Positions 33,187 to 42,980 of a stretch of 64,000 nucleotides of DNA are shown here, one piece after another. Position numbers and translations under genes: made by a program. Position 1 is the first letter of the stretch, and each line of letters opens with the position of its first letter. The notes beneath the pieces were generated by a model. The model searched no databases. It saw nothing but the letters and a program-made list of their open reading frames with translations, and was not told the origin of the DNA. The stretch comes from Fodinibacter sp963747405 (GTDB taxonomy: Bacteria; Actinomycetota; Actinomycetes; Actinomycetales; Dermatophilaceae). The stretch spans positions 62,001 to 126,000 of the forward strand of contig CAVVFG010000012.1 in assembly GCA_963747405.1 (NCBI GenBank), in the 5' to 3' direction.

Positions 33187-35184
33187 TCAGTCGAGGTGCT
33201 CGGCCTCCTGGCGCAGCCGCGCGAGGTACTCGTTGTAGGCCTTGAGCTCGACGTCGCCGTCGCGGTCGGCCTGGCGGTCCTTGCGCCGGGTCTCCTGCTC
33301 GTCTCGCCGGAACCACTGGAAGGCCACCACCACCGCGAGGAACAGGGTGGGCGCCTCGCCGAACCCCCAGGCGATCTCACCGGCCCGGTGCTGGTCGAGC
33401 AGCGGGTCGGGACCCCAGGGCAGGTTGACCTGCGCGAAGAAGTCCGGCGCCAGCAGGGTCTCGCTGCCGGTGAGCGCCACCCCGAAGAACGCGTGGAACG
33501 AGATGGTGGCGAAGAGGACGACGAGCAGGGCCAGCGGCGACCACCGCGGCGGCCCGGGGTCGATGCCGATGAGCACCCACACGAACAGGTACCCGGTGAG
33601 CAGGAAGTGGGCCATCATCAGCAGGTGCCCGGTGTGGGTGGTGAGCGACAGCTCGAACAGGCCGGTCCAGTAGAAGGCCGCCAGGCTGAAGAAGAACAGG
33701 GATGCCGCCACGACCGGGTTGGCCAGCACGTGCATCGCCCGCGAGTGCACCACCTGGAGCAGCACCTCGCGCGGCCCCCACGACTTGTCCGGCCGCGCCT
33801 TGAGCGCCCGCAGCGCCAGCGTCACCGGCGCGCCGGGCACGAGCAACAGCGGCACGGTCATCGCCACGGCCATGTGCAGCACCATGTGGGTGCTGAACAG
33901 CACGCGCCCCCAGATGCCGGGCGCACCGCAGGTGGCCCAGACGAACAGGGCCCACCCGACCACCCAGCAGACCGTGCGGGCCACGGGCCAGGCGTCGCCG
34001 CGCCGGCGCAGCCGCACGACCCCCGCGAGGTAGAGACCCACGGCCAGGGTGGCAGTGGCGAGGAAGAGCCAGTCGATGCGCCACGCCGTGATCCAGTCGG
34101 CGCCGGTCATCGGCCCCGGGTCGGGGTAGCCGCTCAGCTCGAGCACGCGGCTGGCCACCGGCGGCGCGTCGGGCACCGGCGGCTCACTGCGCGCCAGGGC
34201 CGCGGCCAGCCCGGTGGCGGCGCCCATGATCGTGATCTCGACGACGGCCAGCCGGGCGAACGCCCGGCCGTCGCCGGGGCGTGCCGTGAGCACGCCGACG
34301 ATGTTGCGCCGGTGCAGCCAGCCGAGCATGCCCAGTGCGACCATCGCCACGGTCTTGAGCAGCACCACGACGCCGTAGGGGGTGGCGAGCCCCGCGATCG
34401 ACCCCACCCGGATCCAGGCCTGCTGCACCCCGCTGAGCGCCACGGCCACGAAGCACCACGCCGCGACGGTCGAGTAGCGGGCCACGGTGGTGCCGAGGTC
34501 GGTGCCGAGCGGCCGGCGCAGCGCGACCAGGCCGATCAGCCCACCGGTCCAGACCACGACGCCCAACAGGTGCACGCCGAGGGCGTTGACGGCATCCTCG
34601 TGGCTGGTGGAGCCGGCCGCGTGACCGGTGAGCGCCAGGATGACGACGGCGGCCAGGCTGAGCGCCGCGAGCCACGCCATCGGCGCCCGCCGGGTGCTGA
34701 GCCGGGCGCACAGCGCCACCACCACGGCGACGAGCGCGCTGATGAACAGCACCCGGGTCGTCTCCAGGACCCAGGTGAACGAGACGAGCTGGTCGAACAG
34801 CCCGGCGCTGGTGAGCGGGGTGCCGGCGAGGTCGGCGAAGGTGAGCACCACCTCGAGCAGCGCGGCCACCGCCCACACCGTGGCGGCGGTGGCGGCGTAC
34901 CGGGTGGCGGTGATGCGGCGGTTCGTGCGGGTGCGCTCGGGCACCAGGAAGGCCGCCAGGCCGAGCAACCCCACCGTGGCGGCCGACGCCACGGTGCTGA
35001 CCGCCGACACGAGCGGGACCCCCCAGCGCACGACGGCGCCGGGGTCGGCCAGCAGGAGGGGCGCGGTGGCACCGGTGATCGTGGCGGCGACCAGCGCCCC
35101 CAGCAGCCCCGCCCCGACTGCGAGGCCCAGGGCACGCCCGACCCCCGGCGCCCTTTGAGGCGGCGGGTGCTCGGTGGTGGCCAT
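33187..35184 (-). CDS. CopD-CtaG fusion membrane protein (copper handling / cytochrome oxidase assembly)
   Basis: 665 residues and about 14-16 membrane helices. The N-terminal half has CopD features (HLLGVVVWTGGLIGL; STVAAWCFVAVALSGV). The C-terminal half is a caa3-oxidase assembly CtaG-like domain (FSTHMVLHMAVAMTVPLLLVPGAP; THTGHLLMMAHFLLTGY) with several membrane His and Met residues suited to copper. The fused form is common in actinobacteria. It is probably involved in copper delivery to respiratory oxidases. The ATG lies 27 nt from the divergent gene at 35212. Confidence 0.85.
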   Translation of the reverse strand: MATTEHPPPQRAPGVGRALGLAVGAGLLGALVAATITGATAPLLLADPGAVVRWGVPLVSAVSTVASAATVGLLGLAAFLVPERTRTNRRITATRYAATAATVWAVAALLEVVLTFADLAGTPLTSAGLFDQLVSFTWVLETTRVLFISALVAVVVALCARLSTRRAPMAWLAALSLAAVVILALTGHAAGSTSHEDAVNALGVHLLGVVVWTGGLIGLVALRRPLGTDLGTTVARYSTVAAWCFVAVALSGVQQAWIRVGSIAGLATPYGVVVLLKTVAMVALGMLGWLHRRNIVGVLTARPGDGRAFARLAVVEITIMGAATGLAAALARSEPPVPDAPPVASRVLELSGYPDPGPMTGADWITAWRIDWLFLATATLAVGLYLAGVVRLRRRGDAWPVARTVCWVVGWALFVWATCGAPGIWGRVLFSTHMVLHMAVAMTVPLLLVPGAPVTLALRALKARPDKSWGPREVLLQVVHSRAMHVLANPVVAASLFFFSLAAFYWTGLFELSLTTHTGHLLMMAHFLLTGYLFVWVLIGIDPGPPRWSPLALLVVLFATISFHAFFGVALTGSETLLAPDFFAQVNLPWGPDPLLDQHRAGEIAWGFGEAPTLFLAVVVAFQWFRRDEQETRRKDRQADRDGDVELKAYNEYLARLRQEAEHLD

Positions 35185-35199
35185 GGGCACCAGCGTAGG

Positions 35200-35205
35200 T
35201 ACTGT
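35200..35205 (+). promoter_or_regulatory. Leaderless -10 box
   Basis: TACTGT lies 6 nt before ATG 35212, within a 27-bp divergent gap too short for an ordinary leader. Confidence 0.55.
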
Positions 35206-35211
35206 GGCCGC

Positions 35212-36060
35212 ATGCCCCTGCACCCCCCGGCCCCGAGCGACCTCGGCGAGCTGGTCGAGGCGTACGCACAGACGGTGCAGCACGTCATCGACCTCGGGCG
35301 CACCATGCGCCCGGCCGACGCCGCCCGCCCCACCGACTGCCCCGGCTGGACCGTGCTCGACCAGATCGCACACGTCGCCAGCGCCGAGGCGATGGTCGCC
35401 GGCGAGCCGGAGCCCGATGTCGACGTCAGCCACCACACGCACGTTCGGCACTCCTTCGGCGCCCGGATCGAGAAGTACGTCGAGTCCCGCCGCGGGCGTG
35501 ACCTGGAGGAGGTGCTCGACGAGCTCGAGGAGCGCCTCGCCGAGCGGCTGTCGGTCTACCGCTCGGGCACCGAGTGGGCCGAGCGCGAGGTGGCAGGCCC
35601 GTTCGGCACCACCACCTGGGCCGGCCTGCTCGCCACTCGCACCTTCGACATCTGGATGCACGAGCAGGACGTCCGCGAGGCCCTCGAGCGCCCCGGCGGC
35701 CTCGACACGGGCGCCGCGGCGCTCTCGGTGAGCCGGCTGTTCGCGCTGCTGCCCCGCATCGTGGCCAAGGACGCCGGCATCGAGCCCGGTAACGCCGTCG
35801 TCCTCGACCTCACCGGTCCGGCCACGGGGCGCGCCGGGGCCCGCGTCGAGGAGCACGACGGCACGCGGCGTGGCATTCCGCTGTTCACCGGCGAGCCCGA
35901 CGAGCACCCCGACGTCGTCACCACCTCGCTCACCATGTCGACCGCGGTCGCCGGCCGGCTGATGGGCGGCCGCCGCTCCCCGGACGACCTGCACGTGGTC
36001 GTGCACGGCCTCGACGACGTGGCGGGCCGGGTCATGGCCGCCATGGCGATCACCCCCTGA
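35212..36060 (+). CDS. Maleylpyruvate-isomerase-type, mycothiol-dependent/DinB-like protein
   Basis: 282 residues. The N-terminal DinB-like four-helix domain has RPTDCPGWTVLDQIAHVAS, and the TFDIWMHEQDVREAL segment supplies the metal-binding His cluster typical of MDMPI proteins. A C-terminal SCP-2-like domain follows. Mycothiol S-transferase or isomerase activity is suggested by family only. It is followed after 2 nt by the SRPBCC gene, so they form one transcript. Confidence 0.8.
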   Translation: MPLHPPAPSDLGELVEAYAQTVQHVIDLGRTMRPADAARPTDCPGWTVLDQIAHVASAEAMVAGEPEPDVDVSHHTHVRHSFGARIEKYVESRRGRDLEEVLDELEERLAERLSVYRSGTEWAEREVAGPFGTTTWAGLLATRTFDIWMHEQDVREALERPGGLDTGAAALSVSRLFALLPRIVAKDAGIEPGNAVVLDLTGPATGRAGARVEEHDGTRRGIPLFTGEPDEHPDVVTTSLTMSTAVAGRLMGGRRSPDDLHVVVHGLDDVAGRVMAAMAITP

Positions 36061-36062
36061 CC

Positions 36063-36536
36063 ATGGCCACGTTCTCGACCGCGAACCGTTCGGCGGCCAC
36101 CGTCACCGCCGACGTGGACGCCGTGTGGGAGGTGCTCACCGACCCCGACCAGCTCGCCCGGCTCACGCCCTTCCTGCACTCGGTGAAGGAGGAGGGCCAG
36201 CACTGGGTCTGGCAGATGACCAAGGTGCCCGTGCTGGGCACATCCTTCTCCTTCACCTTCCGCGAGCGGATGGACTTCGACGAGCCGCACCGCATCGACT
36301 TCACGCACGACCCGGCCCCCGGTGCGAACGAGAGCGCGGGCGTGGTGGGGTGGTACAGGCTCGCCCCGCGTCCCTCGGGCACCCACCTGGAGACCTCGAT
36401 GCAGATCACCGTCGAGCTGCCCTTCCCCGGTCTGGTGCGGCCCGCGGTGACCGCGGCGATGAAGGGTGTCATCGCGCTGATGGGCCAGCGGTTCGCCCAC
36501 AACCTGCTGGCGCACCTCGGCGCCAGGAGCGCCTGA
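36063..36536 (+). CDS. SRPBCC (polyketide-cyclase/START-like) protein
   Basis: 157 residues with the family pattern TVTADVDAVWEVLTDPDQLARLTPFL near the start and the long C-terminal helix (VTAAMKGVIALMGQRFAHNLLAHL). It binds a hydrophobic ligand in a helix-grip fold; the ligand is unknown. Translationally linked to the preceding MDMPI-type gene. Confidence 0.8.
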   Translation: MATFSTANRSAATVTADVDAVWEVLTDPDQLARLTPFLHSVKEEGQHWVWQMTKVPVLGTSFSFTFRERMDFDEPHRIDFTHDPAPGANESAGVVGWYRLAPRPSGTHLETSMQITVELPFPGLVRPAVTAAMKGVIALMGQRFAHNLLAHLGARSA

Positions 36537-36589
36537 ACCTTCGACAACGGCTCCTGCTGCGTCATTGCGGGAATGACCGCGACCCCTCA

Positions 36590-36613
36590 TATAGTTGTAT
36601 GCCGCAAGCAACT
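36590..36613 (+). promoter_or_regulatory. Promoter and overlapping operator of the MarR-MFS operon
   Basis: TATAGT (36590-36595) is a good -10, with TTGCGG (36565-36570) as a possible -35 at 19-bp spacing. The inverted repeat AGTTG (36593-36597) / CAACT (36609-36613), 21 bp overall, overlaps the -10. This is the classic layout for autorepression by a MarR protein, 21 nt before the marR-like start. Confidence 0.65.
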
Positions 36614-36633
36614 GTTGTGAGAAAGGACGCCGC

Positions 36634-37110
36634 ATGCCGTTCAGCTCAGTGCCGTCGACCCCGACGGCCGTGCTCGGCGACGACCTGATCCGCGTCGTCA
36701 AGCTGCTGCACCTCGTGCGCCAGCAAGCGCCGCGCCAGCACCCCCAGGTCGACCCGATGGCCTACCCGCTGCTGTTCAACCTCAAGGCGGCGCCGATGCG
36801 CGTCTCGGCCCTGGCCGAGGTGCTGCACTCCGACGTCTCCACCGTGAGCCGGCAGGTCACCACCCTGGTCGACCTCGGCTTCGTGCGACGGGGCCCCGAC
36901 CCCGACGACGGCCGCGCGCAGGCGCTGTCCCTCACCGACGAGGGCAGCTCGCTGCTCTCCGCTATCCGCGAGGACCGCGACCGCTGGCTGAAGGGCCTGC
37001 TGGCGGACTGGTCCGACGACGACGTCACCTCGTTCTCCGCGCACCTGCGCCACTTCGCCTCCGACCTCGAGGCCTCCATCCCCTCCATCACCAGAAGGAC
37101 CGACCGATGA
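36634..37110 (+). CDS. MarR-family transcriptional regulator
   Basis: 158 residues with a winged helix: MRVSALAEVLHSDVSTVSRQVTTLVDLGFVRRGPDPDDGRAQ, where DPDDGR is the wing. GAAAGGA precedes the ATG at 36634. Its stop overlaps the MFS start (ATGA). It probably represses the exporter and itself through the operator at 36593-36613 and is released by the exported compound. Confidence 0.9.
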   Translation: MPFSSVPSTPTAVLGDDLIRVVKLLHLVRQQAPRQHPQVDPMAYPLLFNLKAAPMRVSALAEVLHSDVSTVSRQVTTLVDLGFVRRGPDPDDGRAQALSLTDEGSSLLSAIREDRDRWLKGLLADWSDDDVTSFSAHLRHFASDLEASIPSITRRTDR

Positions 37111-38891
37111 ACGACTCCACCCCGCCCGGTACCCGGGAGGCCGTCGCGGCCACCGGTAGCGGCGCCCCGGCACCTGCCGCGGTACCTGCTGCGGCGACAG
37201 CCGCGCCGGACCGCCCCTCCGGACCGCTCACCCACCGCCAGATCGTCACCATCCTCATCGGCCTGATGATGGGCATGTTCCTCGCGGCGCTGGACCAGAC
37301 CATCGTCGCGACCGCCATCCGCACCATCGCCGACGACCTCAAGGGGCTGAACCACCAGGCCTGGGCGACCACTGCCTACCTGATCACCTCGACGATCGTC
37401 ACCCCGCTCTACGGCAAGCTCGGCGACATCTACGGCCGCAAGAAGCTGTTCATCATCGCCATCTCGATCTTCATCTTCGGGTCGGTGCTGTGCACGTTCT
37501 CGCAGTCGATGTTCAGCCTCGCGGCGTTCCGCGCGGTACAGGGCCTCGGCGCCGGTGGCCTGTTCTCGCTGGCGCTGGCCATCATCGGCGACATCGTGCC
37601 GCCGCGTGAGCGCGCCAAGTACCAGGGCTACTTCCTCGCCGTCTTCGGCACCGCGTCGGTGCTCGGCCCGGTCATCGGCGGCTTCTTCGCCGGTCAGCAG
37701 ACCATCCTCGGCATCGACGGCTGGCGCTGGGTCTTCCTCGTCAACGTGCCGATCGGCATCGCCGCCCTGGCCGTCGTCTCCAAGACGCTGCACCTGCGCC
37801 ACCACCGCCTCGACCACCGCATCGACTGGGGTGGCGCCGCGCTGCTCTCGGTCGCCCTCGTGCCGCTGCTGCTCGTCGCCGAGCAGGGCCGCGAGTGGGG
37901 TTGGGTCGACAGTCGGTCGACCGCCTGCTACGTCATCGGCATCCTCGGCGCCATCGGCTTCTTCTGGCAGGAGTGGCGGATGAAGGAGGAGGCGATCCTC
38001 CCGCTGAAGATGTTCACCAACAAGACCGTGGGCGTCTCCTCGGCGGCCTCGGTGCTGATCGGTGTCGCCATGTTCGGTGGCCTGGCCGCGCTGCCGCTCT
38101 ACCTGCAGATCGTCAAGGGTGCCACGCCCACCGAGGCCGGCCTGCTGCTGCTGCCGATGACGCTGGGCATCATGTTCGGGTCGATCCTGTCGGGCCAGAT
38201 CATCTCGCGCACCGGCCGGTACCGGATGTTCCCGATCATCGGCTCCGCGCTGCTGGCCGTGTCGCTGTTCGTCTTCCACTACGTCGCGTTCGACACCCCG
38301 CTGTGGCAGACGATGATCGTCATGCTGGCCTTCGGCATGGGGCTGGGCTTCAACTTCCAGCCACTGACCCTGGCCGTGCAGAACGCCGTGCCGCCGCAGC
38401 AGATCGGTGTCGCCACGTCGACGGCCACGTTCACCCGGCAGATCGGTGGAGCGCTGGGAACAGCCGTGTTCCTGTCCATCCTGTTCTCCACCGCGGGTGA
38501 GAAGATCGCCGCTGCGCTACGGGCGGCTGCGCCGACGGCCGACTTCCAGGCGGCCCTGCGCGACCCGGCGAACGCCGCGGTCGCCGAGCAGCTCAAGGCT
38601 GCTCAGGCCAACGGTGGCAGTGGCGCCGCCGCCAGCGGTGTGCTGCAGGACAGCTCGTTCCTCAACGGCCTCGACGAGCGCATCGCCAAGCCGTTCCTGA
38701 TGGGCTTCTCCCAGGCCATGGACACCGTGTTCCTGGTCGGCTCCGTCGTCATGGTGGTCGGCTTCCTCGTGATGCTGATGCTGCCGCACGTCGAGCTGCG
38801 CAAGGGCTCCTCGTACGACGACCGCGGCAAGGCCGACTCGGATGCCGCGGCGGCCGGTCAGCAGGACGCCCCGGTCATCGCCCCCCACTGA
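37107..38891 (+). CDS. MFS transporter, DHA2 family, 14-helix drug exporter
   Basis: 594 residues. It has a Pro/Ala-rich cytoplasmic N-terminus, then motif LAALDQTIVATAIRTIADDL (helix 1), motif A GKLGDIYGRKK and motif C GPVIGGFFAG. A large loop (residues about 460-535) precedes the last helix pair, as in EmrB/QacA-type proteins. Coupled to a MarR regulator, so it is probably an inducible multidrug exporter. Confidence 0.9.
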   Translation: MNDSTPPGTREAVAATGSGAPAPAAVPAAATAAPDRPSGPLTHRQIVTILIGLMMGMFLAALDQTIVATAIRTIADDLKGLNHQAWATTAYLITSTIVTPLYGKLGDIYGRKKLFIIAISIFIFGSVLCTFSQSMFSLAAFRAVQGLGAGGLFSLALAIIGDIVPPRERAKYQGYFLAVFGTASVLGPVIGGFFAGQQTILGIDGWRWVFLVNVPIGIAALAVVSKTLHLRHHRLDHRIDWGGAALLSVALVPLLLVAEQGREWGWVDSRSTACYVIGILGAIGFFWQEWRMKEEAILPLKMFTNKTVGVSSAASVLIGVAMFGGLAALPLYLQIVKGATPTEAGLLLLPMTLGIMFGSILSGQIISRTGRYRMFPIIGSALLAVSLFVFHYVAFDTPLWQTMIVMLAFGMGLGFNFQPLTLAVQNAVPPQQIGVATSTATFTRQIGGALGTAVFLSILFSTAGEKIAAALRAAAPTADFQAALRDPANAAVAEQLKAAQANGGSGAAASGVLQDSSFLNGLDERIAKPFLMGFSQAMDTVFLVGSVVMVVGFLVMLMLPHVELRKGSSYDDRGKADSDAAAAGQQDAPVIAPH

Positions 38892-38909
38892 TCGGGCCCG
38901 ACGAGAGTC

Positions 38910-38953
38910 ACAGGACACGCCGCCCCTGCCCTTGCCGGGGTGGCGTGTCCTGT
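38910..38953. terminator. Bidirectional terminator between MFS and PTS genes
   Basis: ACAGGACACGCC (38910-38921) pairs perfectly with GGCGTGTCCTGT (38942-38953) around a 20-nt loop. It lies between convergent genes. Confidence 0.8.
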
Positions 38954-38966
38954 CCCGCGGACGGCG

Positions 38967-39422
38967 TCAGACGGCCGGCCAGCCGAAGAGAGGTTCGCCC
39001 GCCGCGACGGTCTTCGCGACGAGTCCGCACTCGACCGCACCGGGTTTCGTGTCGAGCACGCAGACCATCACCATCGGGCTGAGGCCGCGCTCGACCACGG
39101 CGGCGGGGTTCCACCGGTTGACCGGCTGACCGGCCTCGACGGAGTCCTTCTCGTCCACCAGCAGCTCGAACCCCGCGCCGTGGAGGTGGTTGGTGTCGAT
39201 GCCGAGGTGCACGAGGATGCCGGTGCCGTCCCCGGTGAGCACGACGAACGCGTGCGGGAGCAGCTTGAGCACCGTACCCGCGACGGGTGCCACGGCATCC
39301 GTCGCGCCGCCCGCGGGCTCGATGGCCACGCCGGCCCCCACCATCTCGGCGGCGAAGACCGGGTCGGGCACCTGCGACAGCGCACGCACCAGCCCCGCGA
39401 CCGGGGCGAGCACGTCGGTCAC
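38967..39422 (-). CDS. PTS EIIA component (glucose/GlcNAc family)
   Basis: 151 residues, about the size of Crr. The phosphorylated His is His72 in VHLGIDTNHL, with the partner His57 in LPHAFV. It passes phosphate from HPr to EIIB. The GTG start overlaps the EIIB stop (GTGA). The neighbouring EIIB, EIIC, NagA and DasR-like genes indicate N-acetylglucosamine as the sugar. Confidence 0.9.
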   Translation of the reverse strand: MTDVLAPVAGLVRALSQVPDPVFAAEMVGAGVAIEPAGGATDAVAPVAGTVLKLLPHAFVVLTGDGTGILVHLGIDTNHLHGAGFELLVDEKDSVEAGQPVNRWNPAAVVERGLSPMVMVCVLDTKPGAVECGLVAKTVAAGEPLFGWPAV

Positions 39423-39652
39423 ATCAGGTCCTCGATGTCCTCGGCCAGGTTGTCGGCCTCGGGCCCGACCACGACCTGCACGACCGACCCGGCTCGCACC
39501 ACCCCGTGGGCGCCGGCGGCCTTGAGCGCCTTGTCGTCGACCAGGTCGATGTCCTTGACCTCGGTGCGCAACCGGGTGATGCACGGCTCCAGCTCGACGA
39601 TGTTGCCGGCGCCACCGAGCCCGGCCAGGATCTGCTCTGCCTTGCTGCTCAT
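39419..39652 (-). CDS. PTS EIIB component (GlcNAc/glucose type)
   Basis: 77 residues, a free-standing EIIB domain. The phosphorylated residue is Cys24 in ELEPCITRLR. It sits divergently from the regulator and EIIC genes, so the PTS is split across the operator region as in Streptomyces (NagF-type). Confidence 0.9.
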   Translation of the reverse strand: MSSKAEQILAGLGGAGNIVELEPCITRLRTEVKDIDLVDDKALKAAGAHGVVRAGSVVQVVVGPEADNLAEDIEDLM

Positions 39653-39725
39653 TCCAGGTCCTCTCGGGTCGGGCGCCGCCCGGATTGACAGGTCCCCGCC
39701 CCGGGTGCATCCTCAGCTGGTACTG

Positions 39726-39741
39726 ACTGGACCGTACCAGT
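39726..39741. promoter_or_regulatory. dre-like operator (DasR-type) between divergent PTS genes
   Basis: ACTGGACCGTACCAGT has the two half-sites ACTGG and CCAGT at the spacing of the Streptomyces dre consensus (ACTGGTCTAGACCAGT), and sits inside a larger inverted repeat CTGGTAC...GTACCAG. It can control both the EIIB/EIIA genes to the left and the regulator/EIIC/nagA genes to the right. Confidence 0.7.
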
Positions 39742-39768
39742 AGAGACCGCTACCGGCGAGGGGGACGA

Positions 39769-40550
39769 ATGGCGGAGCCGGTGGCCACCGTGCCGCGCCC
39801 GCTCGTCGACGGCGCCGAGCCCAAGCATGCCCAGCTCCGGGCGGTGCTGGCCGCGATGTGTGCGGGCGGGCTCGCGCCGGGCGCCGCCATCCCCTCCGAG
39901 CGCGAGCTGATGGCGACGCACGCCGTGTCGCGCGCCACCGTGCGCCGCGCGATCGAGTCGCTCGTGGCCGAGGGAGCCCTGCGGCGGGTGCCCGGCAAGG
40001 GCACCTTCGTGGCGCCCCCGCGCGTGCAGTCGCACCTGCACCTGGCGTCGTTCACCCAGGACATGCGACGGCGTGGCACCACCCCCTCGACCCGGGTGCT
40101 GCGGGTCGCACCGCTCGAGCCACCGGCCGAGGTGGCGGCCTGGTTGGGGCTGGCACCGGGCGACACCGCGTGGCGGGTCGAGCGGGTGCGCCTGGCCGCC
40201 GGGGAGCCGATGGCGGTCGAGGCCGGCTGGTACTCCCCCACCCTGCTCCCCGGCCTCGACCGGCACGACCTGAGCCGCTCGCTGTACGAGCTGTTCGCCG
40301 GTGGCTACGGCGTGCCGGTCGACACCGCCGACCAGACCGTGCGCGCCGAGCTGGCCGACGCGGCGACCGCCCACCACCTCGGTGTGCAGCAAGGCGACCC
40401 GGTGCTGGTGTTCGACCGGCTCAGCCGCAGCGGCGGCGCCCCCCTGGAGCACGTCACCAGCCACTACCGCGGCGACCGCTACGAGCTGCACGTCTCGCTC
40501 GACTGCGCGATGCCCGACGCTGCACAGCCGCCACCACCGGAGGGGAACCC

Positions 40551-40554
<4 letters not shown>
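39769..40554 (+). CDS. GntR/HutC-family regulator, DasR-like
   Basis: 261 residues. An N-terminal winged helix (IPSERELMATHAVSRATVRRAIESLVAEGALRRVPGKGTFVA) is followed by a UTRA ligand-binding domain (from about residue 95; RVERVRLAAGEPMAVEAGWY). In DasR the ligand is glucosamine-6-phosphate, which releases the repressor. It is encoded beside its probable operator and overlaps the EIIC start (ATGA). GAGGGGGA precedes the ATG. Confidence 0.88.
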
Positions 40555-41817
<1,263 letters not shown>

Positions 41818-41834
<17 letters not shown>

Positions 41835-42933
41835 CCGCGTCGTCCTGCCGTCCGGGTCGGCCGAGCCGGGCTTCGTGGAGACCGACGGGGACCGGATTGC
41901 CGCAGCCGGTGGTGGGCACCCGCCGGCCCCGGCCGACCTGCACCTCGCCGGCACCATCGTTCCCGGCTTCGTCGACGCCCACTCCCACGGCGGCGGCGGG
42001 GCGGCCTTCACCTCGGGCGACCCCGGCGAGGCCGCGACCGTGCTGGCCACCCACCGGGCGCACGGCACCACCACGATGGTGGCCAGCCTGGTCACCGACA
42101 CCTCCGAGCGGCTCGAGGCATCAGTGCGGGCCCTGGCTCCGCTGGTCCTCGCAGGTGAGCTGGCCGGCATCCACCTCGAGGGCCCGTGGCTGAGCGGTTC
42201 CCACCGCGGCGCGCACGACCCGGCCCTGCTGCGCGCACCCGAGCGGGGCGAGGTGAACCGCCTGCTCGACGCGGGCGAGGGTGCGGTGCGCATGGTCACC
42301 CTCGCCCCCGAGCTCGAGGGCGGGCTCGAGGCGGTGGCCATGCTCGCCGAGCGGGGTGTCATCGCCGCCCTCGGGCACAGTGACGCGACGTACGCCGTGG
42401 CGCGGGCGGCGCTCGACGCCGGGGCGTCGGTCGCGACGCACCTGTTCAACGCGATGCGTCCGATCCACCACCGCGAGCCCGGGCCGGTGCTCGCGCTGGT
42501 CGAGGACCCGCGCGCGTTCGTCGAGCTGATCGCCGACGGCATCCACCTGCACCCGGCCGTGCTGCACTGGGCCGCCACCGCGGCGCCGCACCGCTTCCTC
42601 CTGGTCACCGACGCGATGGGCGCGGCCGGCGCCGCCGACGGCGACTACGTGCTCGGGCCAGCAGCCGTCCAGGTGCGCGACGGCGTCGCCCGGCTGGCAT
42701 CGAACGGCGCGATCGCCGGCAGCACGCTCACCCTGGACCGTGCCGTGCGGTATGCCGTGCAGACCGCCGGCCTGCCGCTCGCCGCGGCCGTCTACGCGGC
42801 GACCGCCACCCCGGCGCGGCTGCTCGGGCTTGCCGACGTGGGCGTCATCGAGCCCGGCCGCCGGGCCGACCTCGTGCACCTCGACGAGTCGCTCGAGGTC
42901 GTCGCCGTGATGCGTCGCGGCACGTGGCTGTGA
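41818..42933 (+). CDS. nagA: N-acetylglucosamine-6-phosphate deacetylase
   Basis: 371 residues. Metal and catalytic motifs of the amidohydrolase fold are present: DAHSHGG, the Glu of GIHLEGPW, GHSDATY, THLFNAM and the catalytic Asp in VTDAMGAAG. It turns GlcNAc-6-P into glucosamine-6-P, the DasR effector. GTG 41818 with AAGGTGG upstream is preferred; TTG 41812 is an alternative. It overlaps the EIIC gene by 17 nt, consistent with one operon. Confidence 0.93.
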
Positions 42934-42980
42934 CCCGACTTCTTCGGTCTCCCCCGCGCCAGGGGGTGAGGAATCCGCAA

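Noticed and set aside
33196..35200. Long plus-strand open frame opposite the CopD-CtaG gene, in frame with the gene at 35212
   Set aside because: Polar, Gly/His-rich shadow composition; the minus strand encodes regular membrane helices.
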